Positions 23,970 through 37,429 of a stretch of 64,000 nucleotides of DNA are shown here, in pieces (positions within the stretch are counted from its first letter, which is position 1; the number at the start of each line of letters is the position of its first letter). Position numbers and translations under genes: made by a program. Source of the stretch: Apostichopus japonicus (lineage: Eukaryota > Echinodermata > Holothuroidea > Aspidochirotida > Stichopodidae). The stretch lies in the NCBI RefSeq assembly GCF_037975245.1, contig NC_092580.1, forward strand, positions 14,175,001 through 14,239,000, written 5' to 3'. The notes below the pieces were generated by a model. The model was not told the origin of the DNA and made no database searches. It was given only the letters and a program-made list of their open reading frames with translations.

Positions 23970-25145
23970 AGCTCATACCAGCATGCTGGTGTGAGCTATT
24001 GTTACAGTGCGGCGTCTATCACTCTATCACTCTATCATTCTATCACTCTATCACTCTATCCGTCAACAATTGGTAAAACCGCTCCCACTCACACAGTGTT
24101 TGATGGAATTTCATGAAACTTGGACACAAGGACCATTAGGTATAGGTCCATCAGAGATGATCCAAAATTTGGGGTCAAAGGTCACCTGTGGGCCGTAATG
24201 GGCCATTTTGTGGAAATACGCAAAATGCTTCTTCTCCTACAGATTCCATGGTACAATGTTGAGGGTTTGTCACGATAGTACTATGGTAGTTTTACCTTCA
24301 GGGTGTTCATGAATTTGAGATCAAAGATCAACTAGGGGTCTTTTGTGGCCCGGGCCGCGGCCCTATATTTTCAAATTGCTCCTGTTCGTACAGTGTATGG
24401 CCAATTATAATGAAACTTGGTCACAATGTTCCTCGGGATGAGAGTTACGAGGGGTGTTCGGAAAATTGAGGTCAAAGGTCATTTAGGGGGTCATTGGGGG
24501 TCATTCTTTGTAATATTTTCAAATATCTCAATCTTCTCAAGATTTTGATGGATCATATTCAAAGTTGAACTGATGATTGTTGGATTGTGTATGAATAAGG
24601 TGATGCCTAAAAATTTTTGGTCAAAAGTTAATTAATTACAATTAATCCCCATTGTTTAAAAAAAATCTGAGCCTTCACTTTTTGCCAAAGCTCCTTTAAT
24701 TTGTCTCCCAGTGTCTGCAGTGTTTGTTTACATTTGTGGTTAAGCTCTGCAGAGGCTGTTAGTGGAATTAAAGCAGGACTGGGAGTTGTTATTAACTGTT
24801 GAACTGTAAGCATGAGAGCCCTATAGCCAATCAGCACTTGCCGATTCTTAGAAGTCTTTGAGCCTGAGGTATGTAGGCAGCTTGTGAAGTTATGCCTTGT
24901 AGGGAGTGCTTGTTATGTCTGCTAAGGTAGAGGGGAGAAAGTTTAATAGGGTAGGTCAGTGGTATTGTTTGAGAGAGTGGGTAAAATTGGATTTAAAGGG
25001 GAAAATAGGAATTATAGCCAGTGGTGTGGCCAGGATTCTGCTAATGGAGGGGGGGGGGTATCCCTCACGGGCCCAAAATGGTTTTGTGGGCCCTACATTT
25101 TTAAGCTCGAAAAGGTATGAGCTTCTGCACCATTGGTGCTCTAGT
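23970..25145. repeat. Interspersed repeat beginning with a 30-bp palindrome
   Basis: It starts with an almost perfect palindrome (TAGCTCATACCAGCA / TGCTGGTGTGAGCTA), followed by a CTATCACT microsatellite (24015-24062). The sequence then alternates GGTCAAAGGTCA-type motifs and GGGCCATTTTG segments. Another ATT run lies near 25148. The style is that of a moderately repetitive element, but superfamily and right-hand boundary are unclear. A 69-codon minus-strand frame at 24628-24837 is not convincing as a gene. Confidence 0.5.
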
Positions 25146-26572
25146 TATTATTATTACTACATGTCTCCTTCTCATTTAACTTGGTTTAAGATTGGTAGCA
25201 TGATTATATGGCTGGTTTTCAGCTATTCCACTGTGAGATAAACGTAACTTTTATTTATCGAGAAACTTAAAGTTACATTTAAGGGACTTACATTTAATGA
25301 CTTACATTGTCCAAAGAAGATCTGAGGATATTTGACCAAGACAAAGCTCCTCACACTATCAGTACTAACAATGTAACTTTGGACAACCAACTTCTCCAGA
25401 TACCTTAATTTAAGGAATTCAATGATGTTGTCTTCCCAATAACTTGAATGATTTTGTTGCAGCATCCATTAATATCATGTATGATTTTATCAAACATACC
25501 AAGTATTAGGTAATTGAACTAAACCACTCAGCAATATTTCTCAACATATGACCTTTAATCAGCAAATACGATAACCAAGGTACATTATTTCCTTCTAACA
25601 AAATGTAGTCTTCAATAACCTCTCTCATATGATACTGGGATAGTGAAAATGTTCATGACTATCAATCGTCACCTAATTAAAATAAAAAAAGGAACTCATA
25701 CTTGGCAGTTCTGGCAATTACTTGCACTCCTTCTCAGAAACCTGTTTAATTCTAGAGTAGCATGCATGTCTCCATACATACAATACTGTTATCTACGCCT
25801 GCTACGGCTATCATCAGAATGATGACTATAAGGAAGTCTACAAATTCTGGAAATGGTTTGGAAGTACTTTGTACCACTTTACAACTTACCTCTGACCTAT
25901 AACAAGAATTCAGTTATTCAGTATAGGTGCAGTGTTTGATGCCGACAGAAAAGCCTGCTGAAGACTTCATAGAACTAGGCTAGATGTAGAATAAGCTTAC
26001 CTAATCACAAAATCTTAAGGCACATTAAAACTAGGTAAACAAACGGCCATGAAGAAAATCTTCCATTCCAAGTTGAAACTTGATTTACTGAAAAGAGTTC
26101 AACTGAATTAGCCTAGGTTTAGACCTTATTATCTTGATAGGTCTACTCAGGCATTATGGTCCTTGGTAGAGGTCCTTTAAAAGTCAGTATAGTTTCTGGA
26201 CCTTGGCACAATTTATGAATAGGTCTAGCCTGCCTAATTAGGCCTACTCATGTACACATTAAAGACTCAACTGGGATGCCTAGTTTGTTCATATATTACT
26301 AAATATGTTAAATGATAACCAAATACTACAAATTTCCAGCAAGCCCTAACTACTTTTGTGGACATGTTACTTATACTGTGTTAGGAAGTATAGGCCTAGT
26401 ACTAGTAGTAGAGGCTAGACTAGAGTTGTTCTATTCCCCCTCTCTACAACACACGGTGCAGCTTAACCTTGATTACTAATAAAGTTAGGCACCATCGAAA
26501 TTAAATTTTGTTTTATATTTACGTAACCGTCATTCTGCGTTACTAACAGAAACATACAACGGCTTACCGTAC
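25146..26572. other. Putative start of the long QORL2-like first intron
   Basis: AT-rich, with several TAGGCCTA-type motifs between 25980 and 26420. No minus-strand coding exon was found here. Confidence 0.4.
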
Positions 26573-26613
26573 CTCAAAGCAAACCGTAGCAGCACCTCCG
26601 GTGGACAAGCCAT
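26573..26613 (-). CDS. Probable first coding exon of the QORL2-like gene
   Basis: On the minus strand an ATG at 26613 lies in a good initiation context (ACAAAATGG). It encodes MACPPEVLLRFAL plus two nucleotides (AG) before an AG|GTACGG donor at 26573/26572. Those two nucleotides plus the single leading nucleotide of the exon at 1241 make AGA (Arg). The joined start reads MACPPEVLLRFALR-GKFVLRTRP, a short amphipathic, Arg-containing leader compatible with mitochondrial import. The phase match and the lack of another minus-strand coding exon in between support the link, but the intron would be about 25.3 kb. It could instead be exon 1 of another gene; a second possible donor (TACG|GTAAGC) lies 8 bp downstream and gives the wrong phase for the join. 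Confidence 0.5.
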
Positions 26614-27763
26614 TTTGTTATTTGTTACTTGTTAGGTAAACTCTTTGTCATACGTGGTAGGCCTAAGCTGTCAAACGTTAGGTTACTGGAAGCCCGCAAT
26701 AAGCACGTTTCGGATCGCAATCGCGTAATTGCTAATTTACAATATACTTCTGGACTTTGGGTCGAACGATCTCATGAAGCTAGGTATGAATATGTTTGCA
26801 GTAGTTTCCAAAACAATTCAGTGTACCTGGATGTGCAGCAGTCACTGGATGACCTTGCCTTGTACATCTCACTGTTGTTATCTTTCTTGATCATGTGATC
26901 AGTCAGGTGTAGCAACATATACATATTAATAAGAAAGTTTTCTTTAGAACTAGCGCCATTGGCTGTTGTTGTGAATGAATATGCATATTTGAACTTTGTC
27001 ACTTGATGTTAAAAATAGTGTTGAAGTTAACGTTGAACGTAAACAATCGTACCGTACCGGGAACTTTATTTTCGTTCTATTATAATGACCAAAGTTGCTT
27101 TTAATCATTGCACAATACGGGAGTTAGCTTCGCTATTCATTATCAGTCTCAATCATATCCTAGTATCGTCTGCAGATAATGCAAAGGCAAGTGCGAGGTT
27201 CTAGGTTCCGAATAAACTGCGACTAACGTTAGTCCAATAAGACTAAGAGTCTGTTGAGTTCTTTCATGATTGGAAATTACATCGACGTGAAGGAAGAGTC
27301 AATGGAATAATTTGATTACTACGTCTCGTTTGGAATTTTGACACATTTTATGTACTTATACTAGTTAATGTTGACACTGATCATACAGGGTACGTCCTAT
27401 TATTAATTTAGCATCACTGACTTGAGACTTTCCACCGGCGTAAAACGGAAACAGCTAGCGGATCGTCATCGCAGTATTGCTTCTCGTGCATGTGTTAAAT
27501 ATTAACAAATGTTGAATTGGGAGACTTTTAGGGGACGGAATATTTGCATTGAACACCAATTCTCTTGTTGAAGTAGACATAGCCTATAGCCAGGCCTAAA
27601 GTTAGGCTTGGTTCATGATCTTAGCATATATTGTCATTTACGTAGCGTAGGTCTAACTAGTCCAATACTCTGACACTATAGCAATTGGATACTTGTCTTA
27701 CTTCTGCTATTTGGAGACAAGGAGCAATGATGATTCAGAAACAGGTGCCATGATTACCATTTG
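26614..27763. promoter_or_regulatory. Putative divergent promoter and 5' leader region
   Basis: A relatively GC-richer stretch between the minus-strand ATG at 26613 and the plus-strand gene whose coding starts at 28976. A strong donor (TTG|GTGAGTATT) at 27764 could end an untranslated plus-strand exon spliced to the acceptor at 28588. No clear TATA box is seen. The divergent arrangement is inferred only from exon positions; no transcription start can be read directly. Confidence 0.35.
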
Positions 27764-27850
27764 GTGAGTATTGTGCTAGAACTTAGAAGTAGGCATAGGG
27801 TGATGTTCTGGTGATGTCCTGCAGTAGGCAGGCTAGACCATACTGTCTGG

Positions 27851-28172
27851 TGTAGGCTAAGTCAGTTCACTTAACCTGTTCATCTGGCTTATATGTTATA
27901 TTGAGTTACGCAAGCCTAGGCTTGTTAAAATACATTTATTGGACACCATGCACCCATGGTTAGGGATGTACTGTACTTATATGATACAGACAATTTTGGG
28001 GTGATAAGACACTTTTGTAGGCTAAGTCACTTCACTTAACCTATTGTCTGGCTTATATTGAGTTAGGCAATCCCAGGCTTGTTAAATACATTTATTGGAC
28101 ACCATGTACCCATGGTTAAGAATGATCTGTATTTATATGATAAAGACAAATTTGGGGTGATAAGACACTTTC
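27851..28172. repeat. Tandem duplication, 165-bp period
   Basis: Units start at 27851 and 28016 with TGTAGGCTAAGTCA and share TACATTTATTGGACACCATG and GGGGTGATAAGACACTT. It lies in the presumed first intron or leader of the plus-strand gene. Confidence 0.85.
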
Positions 28173-28588
28173 TCCTAGGGGAAGATGTGCATTTTATATA
28201 GTTAACCAATGTATTAGCATAAAGAGGGTGGTCTGGCTCTCAGCGTTGATGGGGAGGGGAGGGGATGGTATGGGTTAGACAGGGGTGGTATGCCATAGGT
28301 CATAGCTGGTCTTCATCTCGTAACTTCCTTTAGTAACTGCCAATCCATTATTGAACCTGATTGTACCTCATTTTTTTACATCTGCAATATTTTATCTTTA
28401 TTTAGGCTAGGATAATTAAAACTAAGTATATACTACAGTAGTAATTTCATGCTTACTGAAATAAATGACAATCATTTTGTTAAATTAAAAAAAGTGTTTA
28501 CTATGTCAGACTAACAGTAGGTCTAACATTTAATTTGAAACTGAGATGTAAAAGTCATGTAAAATTTTTCTGTTTCTCATCTTCACAG

Positions 28589-28975
28589 AGATAATAACTG
28601 CCGGAAATTAAAGCAAAAGGAATCATCATAACTAACTTGTGAATTTAGCTTGGAATGCCAATGATAACCTGTTAATATGCACAAGGAGCAATCAGAACGA
28701 CTCAAATTACAAGTGTGAAAGTTCTTGGACATGTTTGCATCTGATTAATACCAAAGATGCAAAATTAAAAACTGTTCCAGTGGATTATTAGGAACTATTT
28801 CGAAATGGATTGTAAACATGATGCTCCAATTTGTGGCAGTGTGAATTATGATTTTTCGAACAAGATATAGATTGAATCTCAAAAATAGCGGTTGACTGCT
28901 TCGAACAGAAGTTTGGTCTACCTTTTTAGAAATTTATTGTCGACAACAAATGCATAAAACGAACAACCTAAAGAA
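28589..28975 (+). other. Probable 5' UTR part of scaffold gene exon 1
   Basis: The sequence between a good acceptor (ends CACAG at 28588) and the ATG at 28976 contains several upstream stops and no long frame. It is interpreted as untranslated leader; an upstream non-coding exon ending at 27763 is possible. Confidence 0.4.
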
Positions 28976-29159
28976 ATGGTTACGATGGATACCAGGAGCA
29001 AGATCCGAAAGCTTAGAAAAATATTTGAGCCAGGCAATACTTCTTCCTTTGATTTGAATCAAGCCAAAAAAACCAGTCAGTCATTACCTCGAAACCCTGA
29101 GAGAACTGTGAATGTCTTGGAAGACAGGTCTCCTGGTTCCAATGTCTTCAGTAAGAAAA
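28976..29159 (+). CDS. Unrecognised tyrosine-motif scaffold-like gene, coding exon 1
   Basis: A plus-strand open frame begins at an ATG in good context (gaaATGG), with an in-frame TAA 21 bp upstream (28955-28957). That makes this the likely true start; a second ATG lies three codons later. The peptide MVTMDTRSKIRKLRKIFEPG is strongly basic, followed by a Ser/Asn/Pro-rich segment (SQSLPRNPERTVNVLEDR). Two donors in the same phase are possible: TCA|GTAAGA after 29150 and AAA|GTAAGA after 29159. Both leave one nucleotide (A), which joins the TT of the exon at 45606 to give Ile. A likely non-coding part of the exon begins at 28589 after a TTCTCATCTTCACAG acceptor. No domain is recognised. Confidence 0.72.
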
Positions 29160-32100
29160 GTAAGATAAACAAGATTTTTCTTTCTTTCGATGTTATGCCG
29201 GTATAAAAGGACGTATTAACTAAAGTATATTACTTTCTTTGTGTTCCATAGACGACATCTCCCTAACTATTTCAAATCCCGCAAATGCAATTTCAGAGCT
29301 AATTATATGGGATAATGACAGTGGCGGCCATTTAAAACTGCTGTTTCATTTCCTTCAAATGTACTATCTAGTTTTATTTTCATTTTTTCTTTATGGATAT
29401 ATATATACCTTAAAGTCATATGTTTGGGCACTGACCTTACAAGAGCCCTTGTTAGCTATATAAAAAAAAATTGCACTTTGGCCACTAAATTTTCCAAGCC
29501 TTGTGTACTGACTCTATATGGGTGTAATAGACTGTTTAAAAAATAAAAAAAGCATTGAATCAAATATTTAAGCTAAGACACCCTATAGGCATACATTATT
29601 AGCTTGCAAATTTGCATCAAGTGTGTATTGCATGATTTCATTCGATTAGAATTGAAAAACAAAATTGTCATCATGTAGACATGGTTTTCATAACTGATTG
29701 CAAAAAGACACTGTACTTTGAACATACCTAGTTTTTCTATTAATTTTAATATGTAATAAAGTATCAATGTTCTAATGGCCCTATAAATGCATAGGAGTAC
29801 AGTACATATGAAAGTCAGTTCGTGGAGTACTTTCTACTTTCTAATTCTAATTTAAGAGGCAGTTCCTCTTTAGCTTTCATGATCATGAATGCAAGTCTCA
29901 TCATATTATATGTTGAGAGGCTCTCCCCCTTGTAGAAATATGCAGGAATCCGTTACGCACTTTTTACTTCCTTTACAGATCAAAGTTCCTCTTTATACTG
30001 TACGAGATTGTACCTTTGTGTGAGCTGTCAATTGTTCAGTTGCGTAGAAGGGGAAGCCCTTATGTCAGTTCATACGCAATAAAGGGTGCGCTGTACTTGT
30101 TGTAGTTTTCTTACCGATATTGTGCAATTGCCATGAGTTTTCATTTTATTGTTCATTTTTATGATTCTGAATAGTGAGTATAAAGTCTGACATGCATGTA
30201 AACATGTATAGGGGGAATAAAATATAGGTGTCTCGTCTATATAATTGCTGACGAGGAGGAAATACTTTTGGACCTGTCTACACGCTATTTTACAATAGAT
30301 CTGACCGCAGGTGAATTCAAGTCAGCATATACCACAGCATAGCATTCATTATTAATGCACAGTTTTTTGACCCTGTGTTTATCTTGTTTTTCTGGTATGT
30401 TTCAGATGTACAATGACATAAATTTTGCAATGAACAAAATGGGAATCTTTTATTTAAAGTTAGTGAAAAATGTCAAAACCCTTTAAATTAGGAGCAAATT
30501 AGCAATCAAGTTTTTTTAATATTTTCTAAATTTTTTTTTTTGATGATTGCACTGATTAGAAGCCCCTAAGTATGATGTCTTACTGCCATGATTTTTTTTT
30601 ATCTCTGTAACTTGTAAACAACTTTTAAAGTTTTATGTCAATGAGAATTTACTTTACCCTCTCTGCTTGAACTAAAGCCCCAAATTGCTGCCAAAATGAT
30701 ACATTTTTTGTTGTTCATAGACAAATCATGAAATGGAAAAAGATAGGGAAAGAGGCAGAAGATCCGCAAATTCCAACATTGTAATTTGAACAGAAATGTT
30801 ATGTAGTGTACATGCTATGACATGTATATATATATATATTATGATATGTACATAGTACTGCGTTCCTGTTTCAGGAAATTGTAATGCAACTTGATCCCAT
30901 ATATAGACATCCTACTCCTCTATGGTGTTCTCACTAATTCAAGTTCTGGCCAATACATACTGTTAGTGCAATAGTGTGATCAGACATCCGTCATTAGGTT
31001 GAACACTCTGGCTATTAAGTCAGTGCTCTACCCTGGATTCGCCTTGACCTCGCGACAGATGCATACAGTATGTCTGGCACTTGGATCTAAAAGCAAAACT
31101 ATAAGCAATCAGTGTTCTATACACTTGTTAAAGACTAGCTATATATATGTGTACTGTAGACTGACTCTCTTATTTTATTTTACATCTATATCTGTTAACC
31201 AATATTTGCATATTGTACTGTGCTAACACCCGGCTATCTTCACCCTTGACTCTTACTCTATTCACTCTTCTCAAAGTTCCAGTAACAAGAATAGCATTTA
31301 TTGTACATTCCCCCCTCTTTCGATTCACTGTGTACACATTAGATAAGTGCAACTCCAATACAGTTGATACGATCTTATCAGGAATAGTATTACCTGGATT
31401 GAAGTTGTATTTATTTTGTACATAACTTTATATTAAACTTATGAACATAGTGATTGTACAAGGCAAATTCCCACAAGCTTTTAAACGTGGTTAGAAGCCA
31501 TTGTCATCTTGTGTCCCATCGAACCATCAATGCGTTGTGCTGGTCGCCAAGTGCACCCTATGTGCCTTAGGCATATATACATATAGGCATATACATATAT
31601 AGGCATATACATATAGGCATATACATAAACATATAAGTTATCTTGAACAGTGCATAGTGATGTACATGCAGTATGAAATATTCAAATTAAAAAATAAATA
31701 ACATAAGAATAAGGTCAAATTTTCACCACATGTATTTTGTATGCATTGATTGTATAGTTAAGTTTTGAAATTTCTGATACTGTAATTTACTGATGTTTCT
31801 AAAGTCGGGTGAAGTTTTTGCACTCAAATCTAACCAAGTGCTACAGCTACTTGTTACATACAGTAAGTACTGTGTTTGTATTTGAAACTTTCAGAATGAA
31901 AATTTGACATACAGTATATTTGAAACACCAATTAGGCCCATGCGGATATCAGACGGGGGAAAATCTCAGTCCAAAAAAACGTGCTGTAGGACATTGGGGG
32001 CCAATAAGTGTAAGAATGTTACCAGTTTGTATAGGCATCTATAGGAGTGTGCATAAATAACAGACAGGTAAGTATAGTCACTATTAAACACCCAAACCGG

Positions 32101-33729
32101 TAAGTGTTAGGGTTCCCATGCCTTTATACTTTCATGTTTCAATGCTAAATATGTTCCTGCCAGTATGTATGTATCCATCTAGATATAGCCAAAATTCTAG
32201 TTGACTCAAGTGTTGACTCAAGTTTGTGTTCAAGTCAAGTGCGAAGAGTTTGATTCAAGTGAACAGCTTTGCAAGAAATTGTCATCTTTGTTTTCCTTCA
32301 CCCTCTTGAGGTATACATGTCCACCAGGAAGTTACTGCAAAAATTTGTGACTGCAATTTAAGCAACGTAGAGCTGCCTGAATTCCGTTCCTCTGACGTGT
32401 GGTTATTTGAATAGCTTTATTGTGTATCAGAAACTAGGGTCCACACGTTTAATACAATTGTATGACAAAGATCATAGTACAGTGAACAATAAAGGCAAAT
32501 TTTAAGTGGGTTTGTCTGTTATCAACCTTACATATATACTGTATGTTTGACAATATACTTGCTATATAAGAATTATGTATGTGCACGCTCTGTGAAAACT
32601 GACATTTTATAAAGTCTGAGGGATTTAACCCTAGATGCATTCTTGCCATATTCTTTGAATTTTATGCGGTATATCGGTGAGAGATTTGAAATGACTTTGG
32701 CGATGATATTTATGATGCTCAAGAAAAGATTTAGGATGGTACATGTTGCTATAGATGCAAACTTGTTCTATATTTTGCAACTATTGAAACAATGTTGAAT
32801 GTTGCAGTATACTTTCCAAGACCCCCTTGATTCTATGACTTGTCCCCCTCCTCCCCTCCCCCCCCAAAGTATATGTAGTTGCAGCCCAGATCATAAGTTG
32901 TATGGTAGGCGCACAGCTACAAAATATTGGTTTGAAATAGTCTTTATTTTACTACATGGGAGGAATAAAATATAATAAAAAACGAATATGACGATAACAA
33001 TAGATGGCTGCTATGGAAAAAAGTGATCATATGACTTCAAATTACGTCAATACAGTACAAACAAATCCTTACATCAAATGTAGGGATATCCCCATGCCAC
33101 CAGCTTTACTGAGACAGCAGTTATTGTGTAAAACTTCCCTGGTGTGCTACTTTTTTTTCATTGTGTAGTGAACAATGCAAAGGAAAAGTTGACAGTAGAA
33201 AGTACTGTATGTCAAGTTGTCAAGTGCAAACAGTGAAACACCTACAGTTTTTTTTCTTAGTGTTGTACATATAAAGGGGTCACCAAGATATTTGCATGTG
33301 AAGTCACAATTAAGACCTGTATATGATCTAAATTTTCATGAAATATACCAGTCGTTGTAGAACTTCCTATGGGTAATTGCTCATTGTTACAAGGTCCCTG
33401 CTTGATCATTGTGATCTGATGATCGCATTGTACATACTATGTGGATACTACATGTATGGCTAAAAAGGCCATGTTTTAAGAACATCTGCATTTAACTACA
33501 GGCCTTTCATATTATCATTGAGAGTATATCGTGATATATAACTTGAATTACACCAACATCACATGGTATACACACATTATAATAGTAATAATAATAATCA
33601 GAAGTTAGTTTTACAATGCTTAAGCGACCACAAATGTGGGAGGAGCTCGCAATTCAAAATTTTAACTAAAATTTGGAATTTTTTAAATTTAGAAAGTCAT
33701 TTCAAATGGGAAAAACCAAAGATTGTACT
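29160..33729. other. Scaffold-gene intron, first part
   Basis: AT-rich with small microsatellites; no coding exon recognised on either strand. Confidence 0.5.
31568..31637. repeat. AGGCATATACATAT microsatellite
   Basis: Four to five copies of AGGCATATACATAT with small indels. Confidence 0.85.
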
Positions 33730-33846
33730 TGGATGAAAAACCCACCTTACTGTGACCCGACCGGGGATCGAAGTCCCGAACTTCCCGATTGCTAAGCCTC
33801 ATTGCTTCAAATGCCACCCCCTTTTACCCATTCGACCACAGCACCG
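33730..33846 (-). mobile_element. tRNA-derived SINE, second family
   Basis: The minus strand shows a tRNA-like head GGTGCTGTGGTCGAATGGG with the A box at 33838-33827 and B-box-like GACTTCGATCCCC at 33775-33763. A body motif GTGGGTTTTTCATCCAA follows (to about 33730). The two boxes are spaced as in tRNAs with a long variable arm. Confidence 0.78.
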
Positions 33847-36800
33847 GTATTAGTGCACCGGTTTCATGCAGAGTGTATTTATCATTCACAACAAATTTGA
33901 GCTACCTGAGTGTGCCTATCTATTCTATACAGTCGGATACGTTCTGAGTTCTACGCTTCCAGAACAAGCACTAGGGGCAGATACCCACAGGTGAAGTTAT
34001 GGGCATAGCTGACCACAACATTTTGTGAAACAGTAATTCATCCACAGTTTGGTGAAGGGTTGCAAAAAGCACCATGAAAATATGATTGGCGAATGGTTTA
34101 CAAGACTACATTTACAGCAATAGACACAGAAATAAGTTTGAAAGATCAAAATTCACTATCAGCCTTTATACTGATTGGTTGTAAATGCACCAATACTTTA
34201 CTATATAGTATCCTGTATGCGGCATCTATATAGAAAAACTTTGGTTAGTTACTTCCTTAACTTCAACCCCTATTTTTTAATTTCCTTTTTCTTCAGTAGA
34301 ATTACATGACCTTGTTTGTATTCTTTTTTCCTATGGTTTTTGATTAATTTTTACGCTACAGTAGTCGCACCATGCAGACAAATGAAAAGCTTCCCTTGTG
34401 TAAACGACACAGTTGATTCAAGCTTGTTTTCCAAGTTACATTGTTGTGCTGACAATATGGCTGAGAGTTAAACAACCGCAAGTATTTTTGCCTTTGATTC
34501 ATACTCCTCCACAGGTTTATTTATAACAATTGATATAAATTAACCATAGTGGCAGTTAACAGACACCTGTGCCCTTTGTTTCCTGAAACCTGTTGCTTTC
34601 CATTAATGGTTCAATAACCAGATCTTTCTGTTACTTATTGCATGGTACGACTGCATGATGTATATTCAGTTATTTAATTTTTTTTTGGTTCTTTACCTTT
34701 CACAAATGAGTTTGTTTAATAGCTAAATATACTGAAAAGTCAAAGACCCAATGAAATTCACTCATCTATAAAGAAATATAAAAAAAAATAATAAAAAAAA
34801 TTAAACAAAAGTGAAGGGTATTGTAAATATGTCTGCATGATTGATGTAGGAATTTAATTTTTCTTCAATATATATGCAGACCCTGTTTATGACTGACCCC
34901 TTATCAATATCCGAGAACGTTTAGTTTCGGGGCATTAGGAAATTGTACGCTCCACTAGGAATTATTCTTAAGGAGGAGAGAGGATCGAGGGAAAGGGGGG
35001 GGGGGAGATACATGGTACGTCACTCAATTATCCACATCCTTGTTTGGAAAATCCATAGGACATGTTCTTATTTCAGAAGGATTGCAAAGTAAATGTGTTC
35101 TTCTTTTTAATGGAAATGCTCCTTCTAGTGGATTTATTCTTACAATTAAGTGTGTAGCTGTGATAATGTAAGGTGGTGTGGTATTTATATCTGACCACAG
35201 CTATCAAGTGAATAGTAGGTACGTTGTTCATATGTTTACCGGAACCTGTATGTGTTTTGTAGTTGGATGGATAAAGGCAGTGGCATTATAGAAGCAGTGA
35301 AACGTAGCATCTGAGAGGTTTTGGGGAGGAGAGGGGGGGGGGGGGAAGGTGTGAATCCCCTAATTTTAGTTGGTTAGTGGAACTTATAGGTTAACATTTG
35401 CCATCAGCCTAAACTGCATATATTTTACTTCCTTATTGTCCTGATCCAAAAGTATAATCGTATAATTCATAACACCCAGCGTAATTTAATTGCGTAGAAT
35501 ATTTAATAAGTTTTAGAGTTTTACAATGACTCAATTAATTAACAACAGTTCTGTCATATAGTCATTATTTTTTGAAACAGCCTATATTGCAGTGACACAT
35601 GATCAGTTATTTCATGTAAATTAATTTTTAAATGATGCACTCAAAGTACAGACCATGTGTGTGTGTGTGTATGACTCAATGGAATTTGGTGTGATAATGA
35701 AACCTCTACTTACAAAATGATCATTTATTCTGCTCTTCCTCCCTCATCTCCAAACTACAGTTACACTTTCCCATCTACTGTAAATACTCTACATGACTGG
35801 GAAATGTTTTAACAGAGCACCCTCTACTTCCGGAACACCTCTCCCCCCCCCACTCCCTCCTCCTTACAAGTCCATAGATGTTCAGATGTGATATGATCAT
35901 TTCCGCATTCTTCCAATCACTGACAAAATTGACTGTTCTACCTGTTAATTAAATAATACTCATTAAGATATTACTATATATACACTTCATACCTGTATCC
36001 TTCGGTGGTCACACGTTTCCATCATTTTTTATATTTACTCTTGTCTGACATCTAACTAAGCTTTTTGTACGACATGACAATCATAATTGCAAACTGTTTT
36101 ATTTTGATTGTGTTGCCGAACAATCAAACCTAGCTCTGTTTCCCAGCATACTCACGGTCCTGATTCCGAACAGACTCAGCCTAGCTATAATCATTGTGAC
36201 ATAATAGCACGAACAGACCTTTCTTACTGCCAGGGGTGCTAATTGGTGAAAGAATATTTCTGACTAAAGTTTAAGGAAGTTTTCATCATAGTAGCTCATG
36301 ACTAAGGTACAGTATCTGGTGGATCCAATGCCGAACTATCTTTATAGTGTGCATACTAATATTGCACATGTACGTTAGCTTGCTGTCCATTTATGTTGGC
36401 ATAAAATTACTACAAACATTTTCTTACGCACACATACAGAGAAGGGTCAATGGTGGAACACTTGGTTGAGCAGGATCTATGAAACACAACAAAACACACT
36501 AAAAATACTGTTAAATAGTTTGTATTAATTTGTATCAATTAGTTATAGTTTGTATTAATTAGTGAATTTGTATTATTCTATAATTTTTTGCCAAAATATC
36601 AATTGTTGCTTCTTTGATTCCATCTCTAAATGCACACGTTTTTTGACGTGTTTTCATGTTTGCTATAGAGAGAAGTAGTAACATTTAATATTGAAATAAT
36701 ATGAAAAGTACTGTTTCTTTTTTTCTACTAAAAGATCAGATGATGTATTCTCAGGCATGTTAGACTTTATAAGTATAAATTATGTTTATAATCAGGCCTT

Positions 36801-37363
36801 AACCACAAAGAGTGATCAGTCTATTTTTTCCAACTGAATGTATAAAAGTCCCCAGAGTGAGGTGTGTCCCCTGACTGATTGGTGCCCCCCAAATATAGCC
36901 ATTGGAGTGTATGCTATGGGCCTCCTGTCCAGGCTCACCTGGTCCTATCTCATTTATTCCCCCCCCCCCTTTTTGTGCTCACCACTCTCTTCTCTGTATT
37001 TCTACCAGTTGTCTGATAGGGTCTCCATGAAGAAGACAAATATCTCAATCTGCATCATGAGCTCATCTGTCCCAGGCATGTGTAACATCGTAAATTCGAG
37101 CAGGCCTGTAATTAAATCCTAATTGAGCATACAATTGTGCTTCATTAGACCATTCAGCTGTCCATATCATTAATTGCTCCTCTATTTTCCCAATTTCCTG
37201 CACAATATCCTATTATTGCATACTACTCTTTATCCTAACATCATCAACTAAACATATATTACAAAACGGGAGATATTTTATACAGCTATATAGCCAGCTA
37301 TAGTTTCTATTAACTCTCTATCGAATCTAGGGTTATCATAAAAGGAAAATAAACTCTTCAGTA

Positions 37364-37429
<66 letters not shown>

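Noticed and set aside
24007-24062. CRISPR-like CTATCACT repeat
   Set aside because: A simple 8-bp microsatellite without spacers in a eukaryotic sequence.
24628-24837. Minus-strand 69-codon frame with a helix-like ELNHKCKQTLQTLGDKLKELW segment shortened here to ELNHKCKQTL
   Set aside because: No splice partner or family resemblance; it lies in an interspersed repeat.
33750-33846. Functional tRNA gene
   Set aside because: The A and B boxes are present, but the cloverleaf is not consistent and the sequence continues into a SINE body.
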